Origin: Gammaproteobacteria bacterium
GTDB lineage: Bacteria; Pseudomonadota; Gammaproteobacteria; UBA6186; Azoamicaceae
Assembly (NCBI GenBank): GCA_030431675.1
Contig: JAUIIV010000002.1
Coordinates: 164,036 to 228,035 of the forward strand
DNA length: 64,000 nucleotides
Direction of reading: 5' to 3'
Both the position numbers and the translations under genes were made by a program. The notes beneath the pieces are model-generated. The model was not told the origin of the DNA and did not search any database. It was given only the letters and a program-made list of their open reading frames with translations. Positions 56,550 through 64,000 of the stretch are shown in pieces; the stretch's first letter is position 1, and every line of letters begins with the position of its first letter.

Positions 56550-56600
56550 CTATACTATAATACCAAAAAGTTTGGATCTTCATAATAGGGAGCGTTATAA

Positions 56601-56981
56601 ATGATCAAATCTGTTTACATAACTTCTATTGCGGCAGCAGTGGGTATTTTTGCCAGCACTGCAAGTGCCGATAGTCATGATGGCGGTATGGAAAAATGTA
56701 CGGTAACAAACGCAGATGGTAAGGGATTAATAAAAGCCCACCAAGGTGCATGTAACTCTGCAACTAGTTCATGCTCTGGACAAAATCAGGCAGGTGATCC
56801 TAACGCTTGGATCTTAGTGCCAACAGGTGAGTGTCAAAAAATTAATGCTGGCGACTTAAGTGGTGTTAGCCAATCAGTCATTGATAAAATTGAAGTTTCT
56901 GAATTACCACAAACAACTGATAGTACCTCAGGCAGCACTAGTAGTTCCAAAACTAGCCCTACTACACGCTCTACCTCCTAA
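56601..56981 (+). CDS. bufA1: Bufferin-type precursor peptide (BufA1/DUF2282 family)
   Basis: Precursor of a periplasmic metal-binding RiPP. 126 residues: Sec signal peptide to about Ala23 (ASTASA-DS), then GGMEKCTV with core cysteines Cys33, Cys51, Cys58 and Cys78 (HQGACNS, SSCSGQNQAGDPNAW, TGECQKI), the spacing of DUF2282/BufA1, and a Ser/Thr-rich tail. Known bufferins have cysteines converted to thiooxazoles by BufB/BufC and bind copper. GGAG lies 8-10 nt before the ATG. It heads bufA-bufB-bufC-doxX. Confidence 0.88.
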   Translation: MIKSVYITSIAAAVGIFASTASADSHDGGMEKCTVTNADGKGLIKAHQGACNSATSSCSGQNQAGDPNAWILVPTGECQKINAGDLSGVSQSVIDKIEVSELPQTTDSTSGSTSSSKTSPTTRSTS

Positions 56982-56996
56982 GTACTCACACCAGTA

Positions 56997-57806
56997 GTGT
57001 TAGGCATAGGTTTAAGACGTGAGCATTTTGCGGCTGTTCTCGAGCAACAGCCGCAAATTGCTTGGTTTGAAATCATAAGTGAAAACTACCTTCATAAAGG
57101 TAGCGCCAATCTACAAAATGTCCTTCAGATAAGAGAATCATATCCAATGAGTCTCCATGGAGTTGGGCTATCTTTAGGATCAGCAGATGGTCTAGAAAAA
57201 AGTCAACTACAGTATATTAAAGAACTTATTACACAAATAGATCCATTCCTAGTATCAGAGCATCTATCGTGGAGCACTATAGGTGGTATGTACTTACCTG
57301 ATTTACTACCTGTACCTTACAATCAACAAGCTTTAGAGATATTTACCAACAATATTAATCAAGCACAGGATTTTCTACAGCGTGAGTTATTAATCGAAAA
57401 CCCATCTTCATATCTAGAATTTAAAGGCTCAAAACTAGCTGAAGTAGATTTCTTAATAAGTATTTGTAAAAAAACTGGCGCAAAAATTCTTTTAGATGTT
57501 AATAACATATACGTATCTTGCCACAACCATCAATGGGATGCTGAGAAATATATACAAGCTATTCCAAGTGAGCTTGTCAAAGAAGTCCACATAGCTGGTC
57601 ATACCAAGCAACAATTAGAAAATGGGTCACACTTACTTATAGATACACATGATAATCACGTGTGCCAAGAAGTATGGGAATTATATAATAAGGCTATAGC
57701 AAGATTTGGTAAAGTGCCAACATTATTAGAGTGGGATGAAAAACTACCATCTCTAAATGTATTGCTAGATGAAATTAATAAGGCTGCATATGCCTACGCT
57801 GAGTGA
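56997..57806 (+). CDS. bufB: Multinuclear non-heme iron oxidase BufB (MNIO, DUF692)
   Basis: Modifies precursor cysteines. 269 residues from GTG 56997. GIGLRREHF, SENYLHKGS, SLHGVGLSLGS, SEHLSWS, LIENPSSYL, LLDVNNIYVSCHNHQWD, EVHIAGHT and LIDTHDNHVC carry the His/Asp/Glu metal ligands. Odd: bufB lies in the same frame as bufA1, separated only by its TAA (56979-56981) and five codons. No ATG or ribosome site precedes it, and the conserved N-terminus (LTPVVLGIG) could begin before the GTG. Translation may begin by reinitiation at the bufA stop or at a rare codon. Confidence 0.9.
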   Translation: MLGIGLRREHFAAVLEQQPQIAWFEIISENYLHKGSANLQNVLQIRESYPMSLHGVGLSLGSADGLEKSQLQYIKELITQIDPFLVSEHLSWSTIGGMYLPDLLPVPYNQQALEIFTNNINQAQDFLQRELLIENPSSYLEFKGSKLAEVDFLISICKKTGAKILLDVNNIYVSCHNHQWDAEKYIQAIPSELVKEVHIAGHTKQQLENGSHLLIDTHDNHVCQEVWELYNKAIARFGKVPTLLEWDEKLPSLNVLLDEINKAAYAYAE

Positions 57807-58371
57807 TATTCAAGAGCAGTTTTTAAAATGTGTATTTAATCAAAAGCACAACCTGCTAGAAGCAATAAGCTCTAGTAATGCTGATAGCAGAGTTAATATC
57901 TATCGCAATACTGTATTTAATGGTCTGTGTCATGCACTTTCAGTAATCTATCCAGGGGTTTGGAAACTACTTGGCAAGGAATGCGCTGATAATGCTGCTT
58001 TAATGTTTTGTCATACATTAAAAAATTTACCTACAGATGGGTGTCTAGATAGGTGGGGTAAAAAATTTGCTACATTTTTAGGAAGCATACCAGCATTCGC
58101 AACTCTACCTTACCTAGAGGACTATGCCTGGTATGAATTTTTATGGCACCAAGCTTATTGTGGTTATGGCAAAAGTGTCTATTATTTCAAATCCAAATTT
58201 GCGATAGACGAGATCCAAGAGCTGCTAGATAACCCTGAGGTCACAACATTAGATCTAAGCACAAAACCCAGCTACGCTATTATTATGCGCCCAGAGCAAA
58301 AGGTATTGACCTTATGGGTAACACCAGAAAAATGGCATTCACTTAGTATCAAAGAGGCAGAATATGCTTAA
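57790..58371 (+). CDS. bufC: BufC, DUF2063 partner of the MNIO enzyme
   Basis: Putative precursor-recognition protein. 193 residues from the ATG at 57790, overlapping bufB by 17 nt. N-terminal helical DUF2063 domain (QEQFLKCVFNQKHN; SRVNIYRNTVFNGLCHALSV; YPGVWKLLGKECADNAA) and a second helical part containing YLEDYAWYEFLWHQAYCG. Matches the BufB-BufC pairing of bufferin operons. Confidence 0.85.
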   Translation: MPTLSDIQEQFLKCVFNQKHNLLEAISSSNADSRVNIYRNTVFNGLCHALSVIYPGVWKLLGKECADNAALMFCHTLKNLPTDGCLDRWGKKFATFLGSIPAFATLPYLEDYAWYEFLWHQAYCGYGKSVYYFKSKFAIDEIQELLDNPEVTTLDLSTKPSYAIIMRPEQKVLTLWVTPEKWHSLSIKEAEYA

Positions 58372-58795
58372 CAAATTAATAAAACTATATAGATGTGGCA
58401 CATCATTATCAGAGCTCTGGTTAATGCCTATTCTAGTACTAATTATGCGACTATGGATGGCAAAGATTTGGTGGTACTCTGGAGTTTCAAAAATAGATTC
58501 TTGGCAGCAGACTCTATATCTGTTCCAGTACGAATACAAAACTCCATTTTTACCATATGAAGTCAGCGCTTACCTAGCTACTGCAACTGAATTGATCACA
58601 CCTTTTATGTTACTATTTGGCTTTGCAACTAGACTAGCCACTATTCCTATGTTATGTATGGTGGCAGTAATAGAATTTACCTACTTACAATTGACTGAGC
58701 ATGCTTATTGGGCAATGTTGCTAGGCACTATCTTATTCTATGGACCAGGTTTTTGCTCAATAGATGCATTTATTAAACGTCATTTTAATAAATAG
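58364..58795 (+). CDS. DoxX-family membrane protein
   Basis: 143 residues, four TM segments: LMPILVLIMRLWMAKIWWYS, then LFQYEYKTPFLPYEVSAYLA, ATELITPFMLLFGFATRLAT, and WAMLLGTILFYGPG. DoxX-like proteins are standard last members of MNIO operons and may supply or process quinone/redox partners. Overlaps bufC by 8 nt. Confidence 0.85.
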   Translation: MLNKLIKLYRCGTSLSELWLMPILVLIMRLWMAKIWWYSGVSKIDSWQQTLYLFQYEYKTPFLPYEVSAYLATATELITPFMLLFGFATRLATIPMLCMVAVIEFTYLQLTEHAYWAMLLGTILFYGPGFCSIDAFIKRHFNK

Positions 58796-58797
58796 TT

Positions 58798-59616
58798 TTA
58801 ACTCTCACCAGTTAAACGCTGCATAGCCTCTGGTGGGATTAATTCATATTCTGCACCTGATTGTGCTTGTGGTGCATCTAAGTTATTAGTTTCCATAACA
58901 ATACCGCCACTCAACAAAGTTTTAAGTGAATCCATCCCTACTTCTGAACCACCTAAAATATGAATACTTGCGTGAAAACCGCTTACATTGCCAAAGAAGC
59001 TAGATGTACGTACTAAATCGGCATATTTTTTATAAATATACCCGGTAACCAAAACATTGTGCTTATTCTGAGTTACTCCCAATTCACCCACTTCGCCTAT
59101 CTGTAAGCCTTTATATAATATTGGCGAGCCAATATTCACGCCACCACCATCAGGTCCATGCAGTAATACTTGCAAACCTTCTGCTAATTCCGAACGTACT
59201 GGAGGTGTGTCTAAACCGGTAAAATTACTTAGGGCTTTACCTTTTTGTGGGCGCATACCTATATAGTCACCAGATGCAATAGTGCCTAAGTTACTAGAGT
59301 GCTCTAGACTAAACTCAGGTTTTACCACCCAGAACTCAGTACCTTGACCTAGCAAATCTTCTACATCACGATGCATACGAGCAATAACTTGTGCACGTCC
59401 GGTCTTTTGATCTAAACGTACATGCTGCACCCAACCAACGTATACTCCGCGATAAGAAACTGGGGTCTGCCTAGGCACTATGCCACTTGCATCTAAGAAG
59501 CTGATACTAATTTCAGGGCCAAGATTTCTATACCAATTGTAGGTTAATACTACACCAGCAACTATTGCAGTAAAACATAAGATCCATATTATTAATGTAA
59601 GAAGTAAACGACGCAT
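58798..59616 (-). CDS. MCE-domain protein, PqiB-like, two MCE domains
   Basis: Periplasmic lipid-transport subunit anchored in the inner membrane. 272 residues: TM at about 5-27, MCE domain 1 (ISISFLDASGIVPRQTPVSY, RGVYVGWV), and MCE domain 2 from about 143 (LHGPDGGGVNIGSPILYKGL, QIGEVGELG). PqiB of E. coli has three MCE domains and is twice as long, so this is a short version. Ends 3 nt from the convergent doxX, and starts 6 nt after the PqiA-like gene. Confidence 0.85.
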   Translation of the reverse strand: MRRLLLTLIIWILCFTAIVAGVVLTYNWYRNLGPEISISFLDASGIVPRQTPVSYRGVYVGWVQHVRLDQKTGRAQVIARMHRDVEDLLGQGTEFWVVKPEFSLEHSSNLGTIASGDYIGMRPQKGKALSNFTGLDTPPVRSELAEGLQVLLHGPDGGGVNIGSPILYKGLQIGEVGELGVTQNKHNVLVTGYIYKKYADLVRTSSFFGNVSGFHASIHILGGSEVGMDSLKTLLSGGIVMETNNLDAPQAQSGAEYELIPPEAMQRLTGES

Positions 59617-59622
59617 TATAAA

Positions 59623-60108
59623 TCATCCATCTTGATCAAAAGGGGTATTAAGTGATGCAGAGGCTAGCATAGTTAAAACAACGACAAAACCTAACAAATA
59701 GCTAGAAATCTCAGCAGTAACTGTAGCAAAACTGCCAAACTTAATGAGTGCTACCATAATAGCTAATAAAAAAACATCTAGCATTGACCAGCGGCCAATA
59801 AAGTCGACAAACAGTAATAAACTAGTACGATAGGTTGGCAAAATCTTTAAAATATTTGCCAGAATAATAAACAACAGGGCTAATAATTTAAAAATGGGAA
59901 TTATAATGCTGGCCATAAATACTATAGTTGCAGTAACCCACATCCCACTATCAAACAGAGAACGAATACCATCCCAAATTGTAGTGTACTGATACTTACC
60001 CGCATACTTCATAAGCATAAATGGATGCAAATTAACCGGCACATATAGTGCCAATGCAGCAAGTGTAAAAGCCAGAGAGCGATATAAATTGTGTTGATTT
60101 AAGGTCAT
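59623..60108 (-). CDS. PqiA-like membrane protein, single domain
   Basis: 161 residues, four TM segments. LYRSLAFTLAALALYVPVNL and LHPFMLMKYAG are the paraquat-inducible-A signature, with YTTIWDGIRSLFDSGMWVTA and FIGRWSMLDVFLLAIMVALI. E. coli PqiA has two such units plus cysteines; this protein has one unit and no zinc-ribbon cysteines. Forms an operon with the MCE gene. Probably membrane-lipid homeostasis. Confidence 0.85.
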   Translation of the reverse strand: MTLNQHNLYRSLAFTLAALALYVPVNLHPFMLMKYAGKYQYTTIWDGIRSLFDSGMWVTATIVFMASIIIPIFKLLALLFIILANILKILPTYRTSLLLFVDFIGRWSMLDVFLLAIMVALIKFGSFATVTAEISSYLLGFVVVLTMLASASLNTPFDQDG

Positions 60109-60183
60109 ATACAAAATCCATTTTGACAACAGTATAGACTAAAGAGTTCTGGAATAGCCACTAGCTTAATTAAAAGCTATACA

Positions 60184-60213
60184 CAAAAAAAAGGAGCAGC
60201 AAAGCCACTCCTT
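60184..60213 (-). terminator. Rho-independent terminator
   Basis: Inverted repeat AAGGAG/CTCCTT separated by 11 nt; on the minus strand the stem is followed by a run of eight T. It lies 22 nt after the stop of the hydrolase-like gene at 60235. The T-run and position support it. Confidence 0.8.
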
Positions 60214-60234
60214 GTATAGATAAAGACAGTTTGG

Positions 60235-61260
60235 CTAAAGACCAGGTTTAGGCCCGCTCATAGAATTATCACCTACACTAGCTATGTTAGGATTTCTTTC
60301 ACCACCACTACTCATCCAAGCAGTAAGTAAAGCTGCTCCAGCTCCTGCAAATAAAATCGCAGCTCGAGGATTACCCACTGCCCTCTCTGTTATATATTGT
60401 AAAGATTGCTGGGAATATTGCCACAATGACCACAGGTTATTTTTAAATTTAACAAATGGTTGGAGAACTTGAGACACAAAATGTATAACAGCATCACCTC
60501 TAAAATATCCATTTGCAAATGTTCTCATTTCTTCAGGAACATAAGAACCAGTAAGGCCAAATCCATGTCTATTATTTGGCAGGACATGCTTTTCTCCAAT
60601 GAATCCAGCATCTTCAAATTGTTTTGCGACTGAATTATATCCTGATCCTCCACGTACAAATAAAGGTTCAGTCCTAAATGCTTTTATAAGATCTTGTTCG
60701 AATTCTTTAAGCCCAACGTTATCTCTACCAGTAAGCCCATACCCTGGAATGGTGTAGTCAGGGGTATCACGATAGCCCTTTTCGTCATGTTCGTCATACT
60801 CTATAGCTGTGCTAGATGTAAACGGTTCATACAGAACATTTCCTACGACTGTATCTATAAATATTGTTTCTTTGTCAACATCAGCTGCATGAATAATACA
60901 ATCCAGCAAAAAAGCACCCGCACTGTGACTCATTATCAAAATCTTATCAATTTTTGGATCAAATGGTCTGCCATAAGCCTCATCAAAGTCACGTTTGAAT
61001 TTAGCAATAGCAGCACGCCCTAAATTAAGTCTATATTCCCCTTCCTGCTCTCTTGCTGTCTCTATAGCTTGGCCTGTATCCTGTACAATGGTACCAATTT
61101 CATTAGCATCACTTCTTGATTTTGCTAGGTTTTCTTTCACCTCACCAAAAAAGACTTTATACTTATCAGGGTCACCATTAATAATGCTTCGTTCACCTTT
61201 TTCATCTAATTGGATACTATTTAGACCAGATAGGCCCCATAATACGAATCGACCACTCAT
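60235..61260 (-). CDS. Serine-hydrolase-like protein with SHSAG motif (paralog 1)
   Basis: 341 residues from the ATG at 61260, with GGAG 6 nt upstream. VLWGLSGLN start, IVQDTGQA, YGRPFDPKIDKILIMSHSAG (candidate nucleophile Ser113), LYEPF, and a NRHGFGL segment that may hold the catalytic His. The usual GxSxG has Ser for the first Gly. A C-terminal hydrophobic segment (AAILFAGAGAALLTAW, about 308-325) suggests membrane insertion. No signal peptide. Paralogous to the gene at 61437. Function unknown; an effector or lipase-like role is conjecture. Confidence 0.6.
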   Translation of the reverse strand: MSGRFVLWGLSGLNSIQLDEKGERSIINGDPDKYKVFFGEVKENLAKSRSDANEIGTIVQDTGQAIETAREQEGEYRLNLGRAAIAKFKRDFDEAYGRPFDPKIDKILIMSHSAGAFLLDCIIHAADVDKETIFIDTVVGNVLYEPFTSSTAIEYDEHDEKGYRDTPDYTIPGYGLTGRDNVGLKEFEQDLIKAFRTEPLFVRGGSGYNSVAKQFEDAGFIGEKHVLPNNRHGFGLTGSYVPEEMRTFANGYFRGDAVIHFVSQVLQPFVKFKNNLWSLWQYSQQSLQYITERAVGNPRAAILFAGAGAALLTAWMSSGGERNPNIASVGDNSMSGPKPGL

Positions 61261-61436
61261 ACTTAACTCCATTTTTTACAACTACTGTTATCATGGAGTG
61301 TTCCATACGCATGGATTAATGTCAACCAATAGCAATTAAGAGTACCCCTTCTTTACATAACCTAATTTATCTAAAATTCAAAAATGAACAAATTATTATA
61401 AAACTATAACAACGACAAAAGAGTTATAATAAGTAT

Positions 61437-62465
61437 TTACAGACGACTCTTAACCCTTGCACGTACTACATTTTTTTGATTGCTAGGTTTAACATCTTCT
61501 ATTAAATTTCGGCCAAACCCAAGTAGCAGACCACCTAGCAGCTCACTTGTTATTCGTTCTCTCCGTTCTCTCTGTTTTCTATGTTTTCTCTGCTGCTGAT
61601 GTACTTGCAGAGCATTATGTATATGTTTTGCAAAATCTTGTACTACTCCAGCTCTATAGTAATTATTATCTACTGTTCTATTTACTGGTAACAATGAAGT
61701 AGTATCAAAACCAAAGCCATGAGTTGCACCAGCAATTGTGTGTTCTGAGTCATTAATATTTAGGGAAGCAAACTCTTGCTCTATTGATTTATAACCTCTA
61801 AAGCCTGCTCTTCTTAACGTAACGTCACAAGATGCCCAAGTACGCATAGCTTCTTGGTATTTACTAAGATTCAATGCGACACCCTGTTTTCCAAGAGCAT
61901 CATAGTTAACATAAGTTACATCTTCAGAGTTTAAATACTGTTGCTCGTTACCAGAATCTTGCTCTGCATACGATGGAACCATCCCAGGTATGAAGGGCTC
62001 ATAAGCTGCCTCCAGAATAATCACTCCTGGTAGCAATATTTTTTCATCATCTGCTTGTGCAGCTAAACGAATACATTCACGCTGTGTAGCGCCAGCACTA
62101 TGACTACCAATCACAATCCTATCTATAATAGGATTAAATGGTCTACCTACTTGCTCCTCAAAAGCTTGCTTAAATGCAGAAATACTATGACGTCCTGTGT
62201 TTTTTGCATACTCTGAATGAGGACCTTGCTTGGCTGCTTTCATGGCAGCACCAGTATCAGTTACGATTGTAACCACAGATTTGTTATAGTGAGGTACAGA
62301 CTCTAACGATTCTTGGATCCAAGTGAAATATTTATTTGCATTGCCATCGAGTAATGGATTACCGTCAGCATCATAATTAACAGAGCCATCTGCATTTACA
62401 ATACCGTTAAGCCCCGTAAGACTCCAAACGACTAATACCCCAGCATCAGTATTATATACACCCAT
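61437..62465 (-). CDS. Serine-hydrolase-like protein with SHSAG motif (paralog 2)
   Basis: 342 residues, GGAG 8 nt before the ATG. Shares with its neighbour WSLTGLN, IVTDTGAA, VGRPFNPIIDRIVIGSHSAG (candidate nucleophile Ser123), AAYEPF and ATHGFGF. The C-terminus is basic (HQQQRKHRKQRERRER) followed by a Gly/Leu-rich helix. Tandem duplication of a family specific to this region; the 164-bp spacer shows no gene. Not recognised beyond the alpha/beta-hydrolase-like motif. Confidence 0.6.
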   Translation of the reverse strand: MGVYNTDAGVLVVWSLTGLNGIVNADGSVNYDADGNPLLDGNANKYFTWIQESLESVPHYNKSVVTIVTDTGAAMKAAKQGPHSEYAKNTGRHSISAFKQAFEEQVGRPFNPIIDRIVIGSHSAGATQRECIRLAAQADDEKILLPGVIILEAAYEPFIPGMVPSYAEQDSGNEQQYLNSEDVTYVNYDALGKQGVALNLSKYQEAMRTWASCDVTLRRAGFRGYKSIEQEFASLNINDSEHTIAGATHGFGFDTTSLLPVNRTVDNNYYRAGVVQDFAKHIHNALQVHQQQRKHRKQRERRERITSELLGGLLLGFGRNLIEDVKPSNQKNVVRARVKSRL

Positions 62466-62653
62466 ATCTTGTACTCCACAATTTTACAACTGTTAGTTAG
62501 CTTGCCACATAAGGCAGTGGGTGTCAATATTAAGAAACGGTTAGAATAAACCTTAAGCCATTAAATTCTGCATATATTACTTTTTAAAAGCACGAGGGGA
62601 AACTCAGACTAAATATATCTGCATACACACTGTTTAAGTTCTATCAAAATATA

Positions 62654-62689
62654 CCACGCCATAGAGTTCCTGCGCTCCTATAGGCGTGG
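62654..62689 (-). terminator. Terminator-like hairpin after the His/Asp-rich gene
   Basis: CCACGCCATAG and CTATAGGCGTGG form an almost perfect stem with one bulged base, 22 nt beyond the stop of the gene at 62711 (minus strand), followed by TATATTTTG. The T-run is interrupted, so it may act as terminator or mRNA-stabilising structure. Confidence 0.55.
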
Positions 62690-62710
62690 CTGCTACGAAC
62701 AGTAAAGATA

Positions 62711-63091
62711 CTAATATAAACTGTCTTTTACACCATCATGTATAGGCTCATCAAGATGATCATGCACACCATTACCCGAGTCTTTGTTCATATCATGATG
62801 CAAGTCATGTTGCATATCATCATGCACTTTTTTATCAATATCATTTAGCATATCATGCTCATGACCATCGACAGTGTCATCATGCATATGCACTGTACCA
62901 TCTTCATGCACGACCCCATCATTATGCATATCGTCTTTATGCATAGAATCATCATGCAAAAATTGCTGCTCCAGTTCATGCATCTTATCGGATGAATCAT
63001 GTAACACATCACCACCATGTGCATCTGCTAATACAATGCCAGGCATAGCCATAGCAAATACTATTAGTGCTGTTGTTATTCCACGGTACAT
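62711..63091 (-). CDS. Secreted His/Asp/Met-rich protein, probable metal binder
   Basis: 126 residues: signal peptide (ITTALIVFAMAMPGIVLA, cleaved near Ala22), then a mature chain of about 104 residues with 18 His, seven Met and a large excess of Asp, arranged as HDD, MHxD and HD repeats (HDDSMHKDDMHND, VHMHDDTVDGHEHD). No Cys. Composition suggests binding of Cu, Ni or Zn in the periplasm or outside. Unlike any named family I can recognise. Single gene with a hairpin behind it. Confidence 0.75.
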   Translation of the reverse strand: MYRGITTALIVFAMAMPGIVLADAHGGDVLHDSSDKMHELEQQFLHDDSMHKDDMHNDGVVHEDGTVHMHDDTVDGHEHDMLNDIDKKVHDDMQHDLHHDMNKDSGNGVHDHLDEPIHDGVKDSLY

Positions 63092-63271
63092 TTGTACACC
63101 CCTTATTCTTATTATCTACGTAAGTATTATAGAATGATTTTTGTAAGATTTATTTGTTATTTTATTCAGTAAGAATTTGATTTAGCGGTAAATACAGTGG
63201 ATATTTAATTAGTAAAAATCATCTTCTATCTAGACTATATTTATAAGAGAATAGTGTATGGAGAAGTTAAA

Positions 63272-63994
63272 ATGGGGCTAGACAATACCCATTCCAATAC
63301 TGAAAATCCCTTAAATGATTTAGTTATGGAAATACTTAGGGGTGAAAGGTTTTCTACTGATATTCAAGATCATATTTCCGGTTTAAGACTTGATGAGCGT
63401 GAGAATGCATATTTACAAGTTATGCAGGCTTTACGCAATATATTTGCGGGATATCGAAATATTATAATAAATACTAAAGACTTAAAATTAATACAACAGC
63501 ATGAGTTCATTATGCGCGGTATAAATCATTTCGATCCTAAAGTTAATAAAAAATTTGATCAAGATAAAGCATCACGTTTATGCGAGGATATTTTAAAAGA
63601 GGGAATAAAATTAATGAATTCTAAAGTAATTAAAGATTATCTTGCTCAAACTGATGATTTATCCGCAACAACTCAACCGGAAAGTTTTAATAGCCAAATT
63701 AAAGAAAAACAAGTAATAACTCCCATAGCACCTCCTGATCCATACATAAAAGAAAAATCAGAGATTGAGAGTTATCAAAAGATCCTGGATACTATACATA
63801 TTGACTTAGCCTCTAAAAGCCTATCTCTCCACATAGAAAAACAGAAAAAAGATTCTCCTGTAAAAATTGGTGTAGCAAGCACAGCAATGTTAGCAACAGC
63901 AGGTGTAAAGCCCCCATTAGTGATCCCATTTAAAAGTAGACACCCGTCATGCACAGCACCCCATAAATTCCCACGGTGTTTTGTCACCCAGTGA
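63272..63994 (+). CDS. Protein of unknown function near window end
   Basis: 240 residues from the ATG at 63272, with GGAG about 8 nt upstream; the GTG at 63254 is unlikely. Helical and charged to about residue 205 (LNDLVMEILRGERFSTDIQD, DKASRLCEDILKEGIKLMNS) with a Pro-containing hinge near 150. A short hydrophobic stretch IGVASTAMLATAG lies near 207. The last 25 residues are Pro/Cys/His-rich and differ from the rest, so the true C-terminus may be frameshifted or recombined. Complete in the window. No family recognised. Confidence 0.55.
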   Translation: MGLDNTHSNTENPLNDLVMEILRGERFSTDIQDHISGLRLDERENAYLQVMQALRNIFAGYRNIIINTKDLKLIQQHEFIMRGINHFDPKVNKKFDQDKASRLCEDILKEGIKLMNSKVIKDYLAQTDDLSATTQPESFNSQIKEKQVITPIAPPDPYIKEKSEIESYQKILDTIHIDLASKSLSLHIEKQKKDSPVKIGVASTAMLATAGVKPPLVIPFKSRHPSCTAPHKFPRCFVTQ

Positions 63995-64000
63995 TGAATG

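Noticed and set aside
1..64000. tRNA, rRNA, CRISPR arrays and insertion sequences
   Set aside because: I looked through the intergenic regions on both strands and saw no cloverleaf, no regularly spaced repeats and no transposase gene. A tRNA or repeat-finding program would settle this.

Overview
The window is about 64 kb from an AT-rich, gene-dense gammaproteobacterial chromosome. The strongest placement evidence is gene order. Read on the minus strand from 21783 down to 4478, tsaE-amiB/C-mutL-miaA-hfq-hflX-hflK-hflC-rnr-rlmB and then rpsF-rpsR-rplI-dnaB-alr reproduce the classical gammaproteobacterial order. Further support comes from an EpmA/EF-P lysylation pair, ParC/ParE, Hfq, NrdR and a Kdo transferase of a Gram-negative envelope. 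I cannot fix the order or family. Several secreted, regulatory or effector-like proteins of unknown function hint at a host-associated lifestyle, but that is inference. I saw no rRNA, tRNA, CRISPR array or insertion sequence, and no gene-free stretch longer than 300 bases.

Layout. 1-3434: RND efflux pump and its periplasmic adaptor (permease cut by the window edge). 3468-8153: KamA/EpmB-type radical SAM enzyme, alr, dnaB, rplI, rpsR, rpsF. 8432-11319: a block between the two halves of the conserved cluster with a DMT transporter, an SDR dehydrogenase, a pilin-like protein and a signal-peptide-bearing AdoMet decarboxylase. 11404-21783: rlmB to tsaE, including a MutL that lacks its C-terminal domain and an ATG start. 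22042-28182: accessory and regulatory region (DUF4143 ATPase, NUDIX, CheD-like/TPR protein, lipoprotein, stand-alone LuxR and XRE regulators, degenerate sensor kinase, pilin). 28408-34966: orn, psd, two unknown envelope proteins, epmA, efp and a large PilZ-like protein. 34993-44866: a PRPP synthetase with a signal peptide, parC, parE, a beta-barrel protein, a Pcm-family methyltransferase, tolC, waaA. 44958-51511: glyA, nrdR, nusB, a membrane protein, a NAGPA-type glycosidase, then the AmmeMemoRadiSam trio. 51585-53878: an exosortase/EpsI-like protein without the catalytic residues and two unknown proteins. 54086-60108: DUF5993-DsbB-NhaA, a bufferin-type MNIO RiPP operon, and a half-size PqiA/PqiB pair. 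60235-63994: tandem serine-hydrolase-like paralogs, a His/Asp-rich secreted protein and an unknown protein.

How it fits together. The core supplies translation (S6, S18, L9, EF-P and its modification, RlmB, RNase R, HflX, Hfq, MiaA, TsaE), replication and chromosome segregation (DnaB, ParC/E) and envelope maintenance (AmiB/C, Psd, WaaA, TolC with the RND pump). The right arm has a periplasmic redox and metal theme: DsbB variant, bufferin cluster, His/Asp-rich peptide and Pqi-like lipid transport.

The observations most worth following are the exported forms of two normally cytosolic enzymes (AdoMet decarboxylase and PRPP synthetase), the CheD-type Thr-Cys-His spacing in the TPR protein, the catalytically dead exosortase-like protein, and the in-frame bufA/bufB junction without an ordinary start codon.
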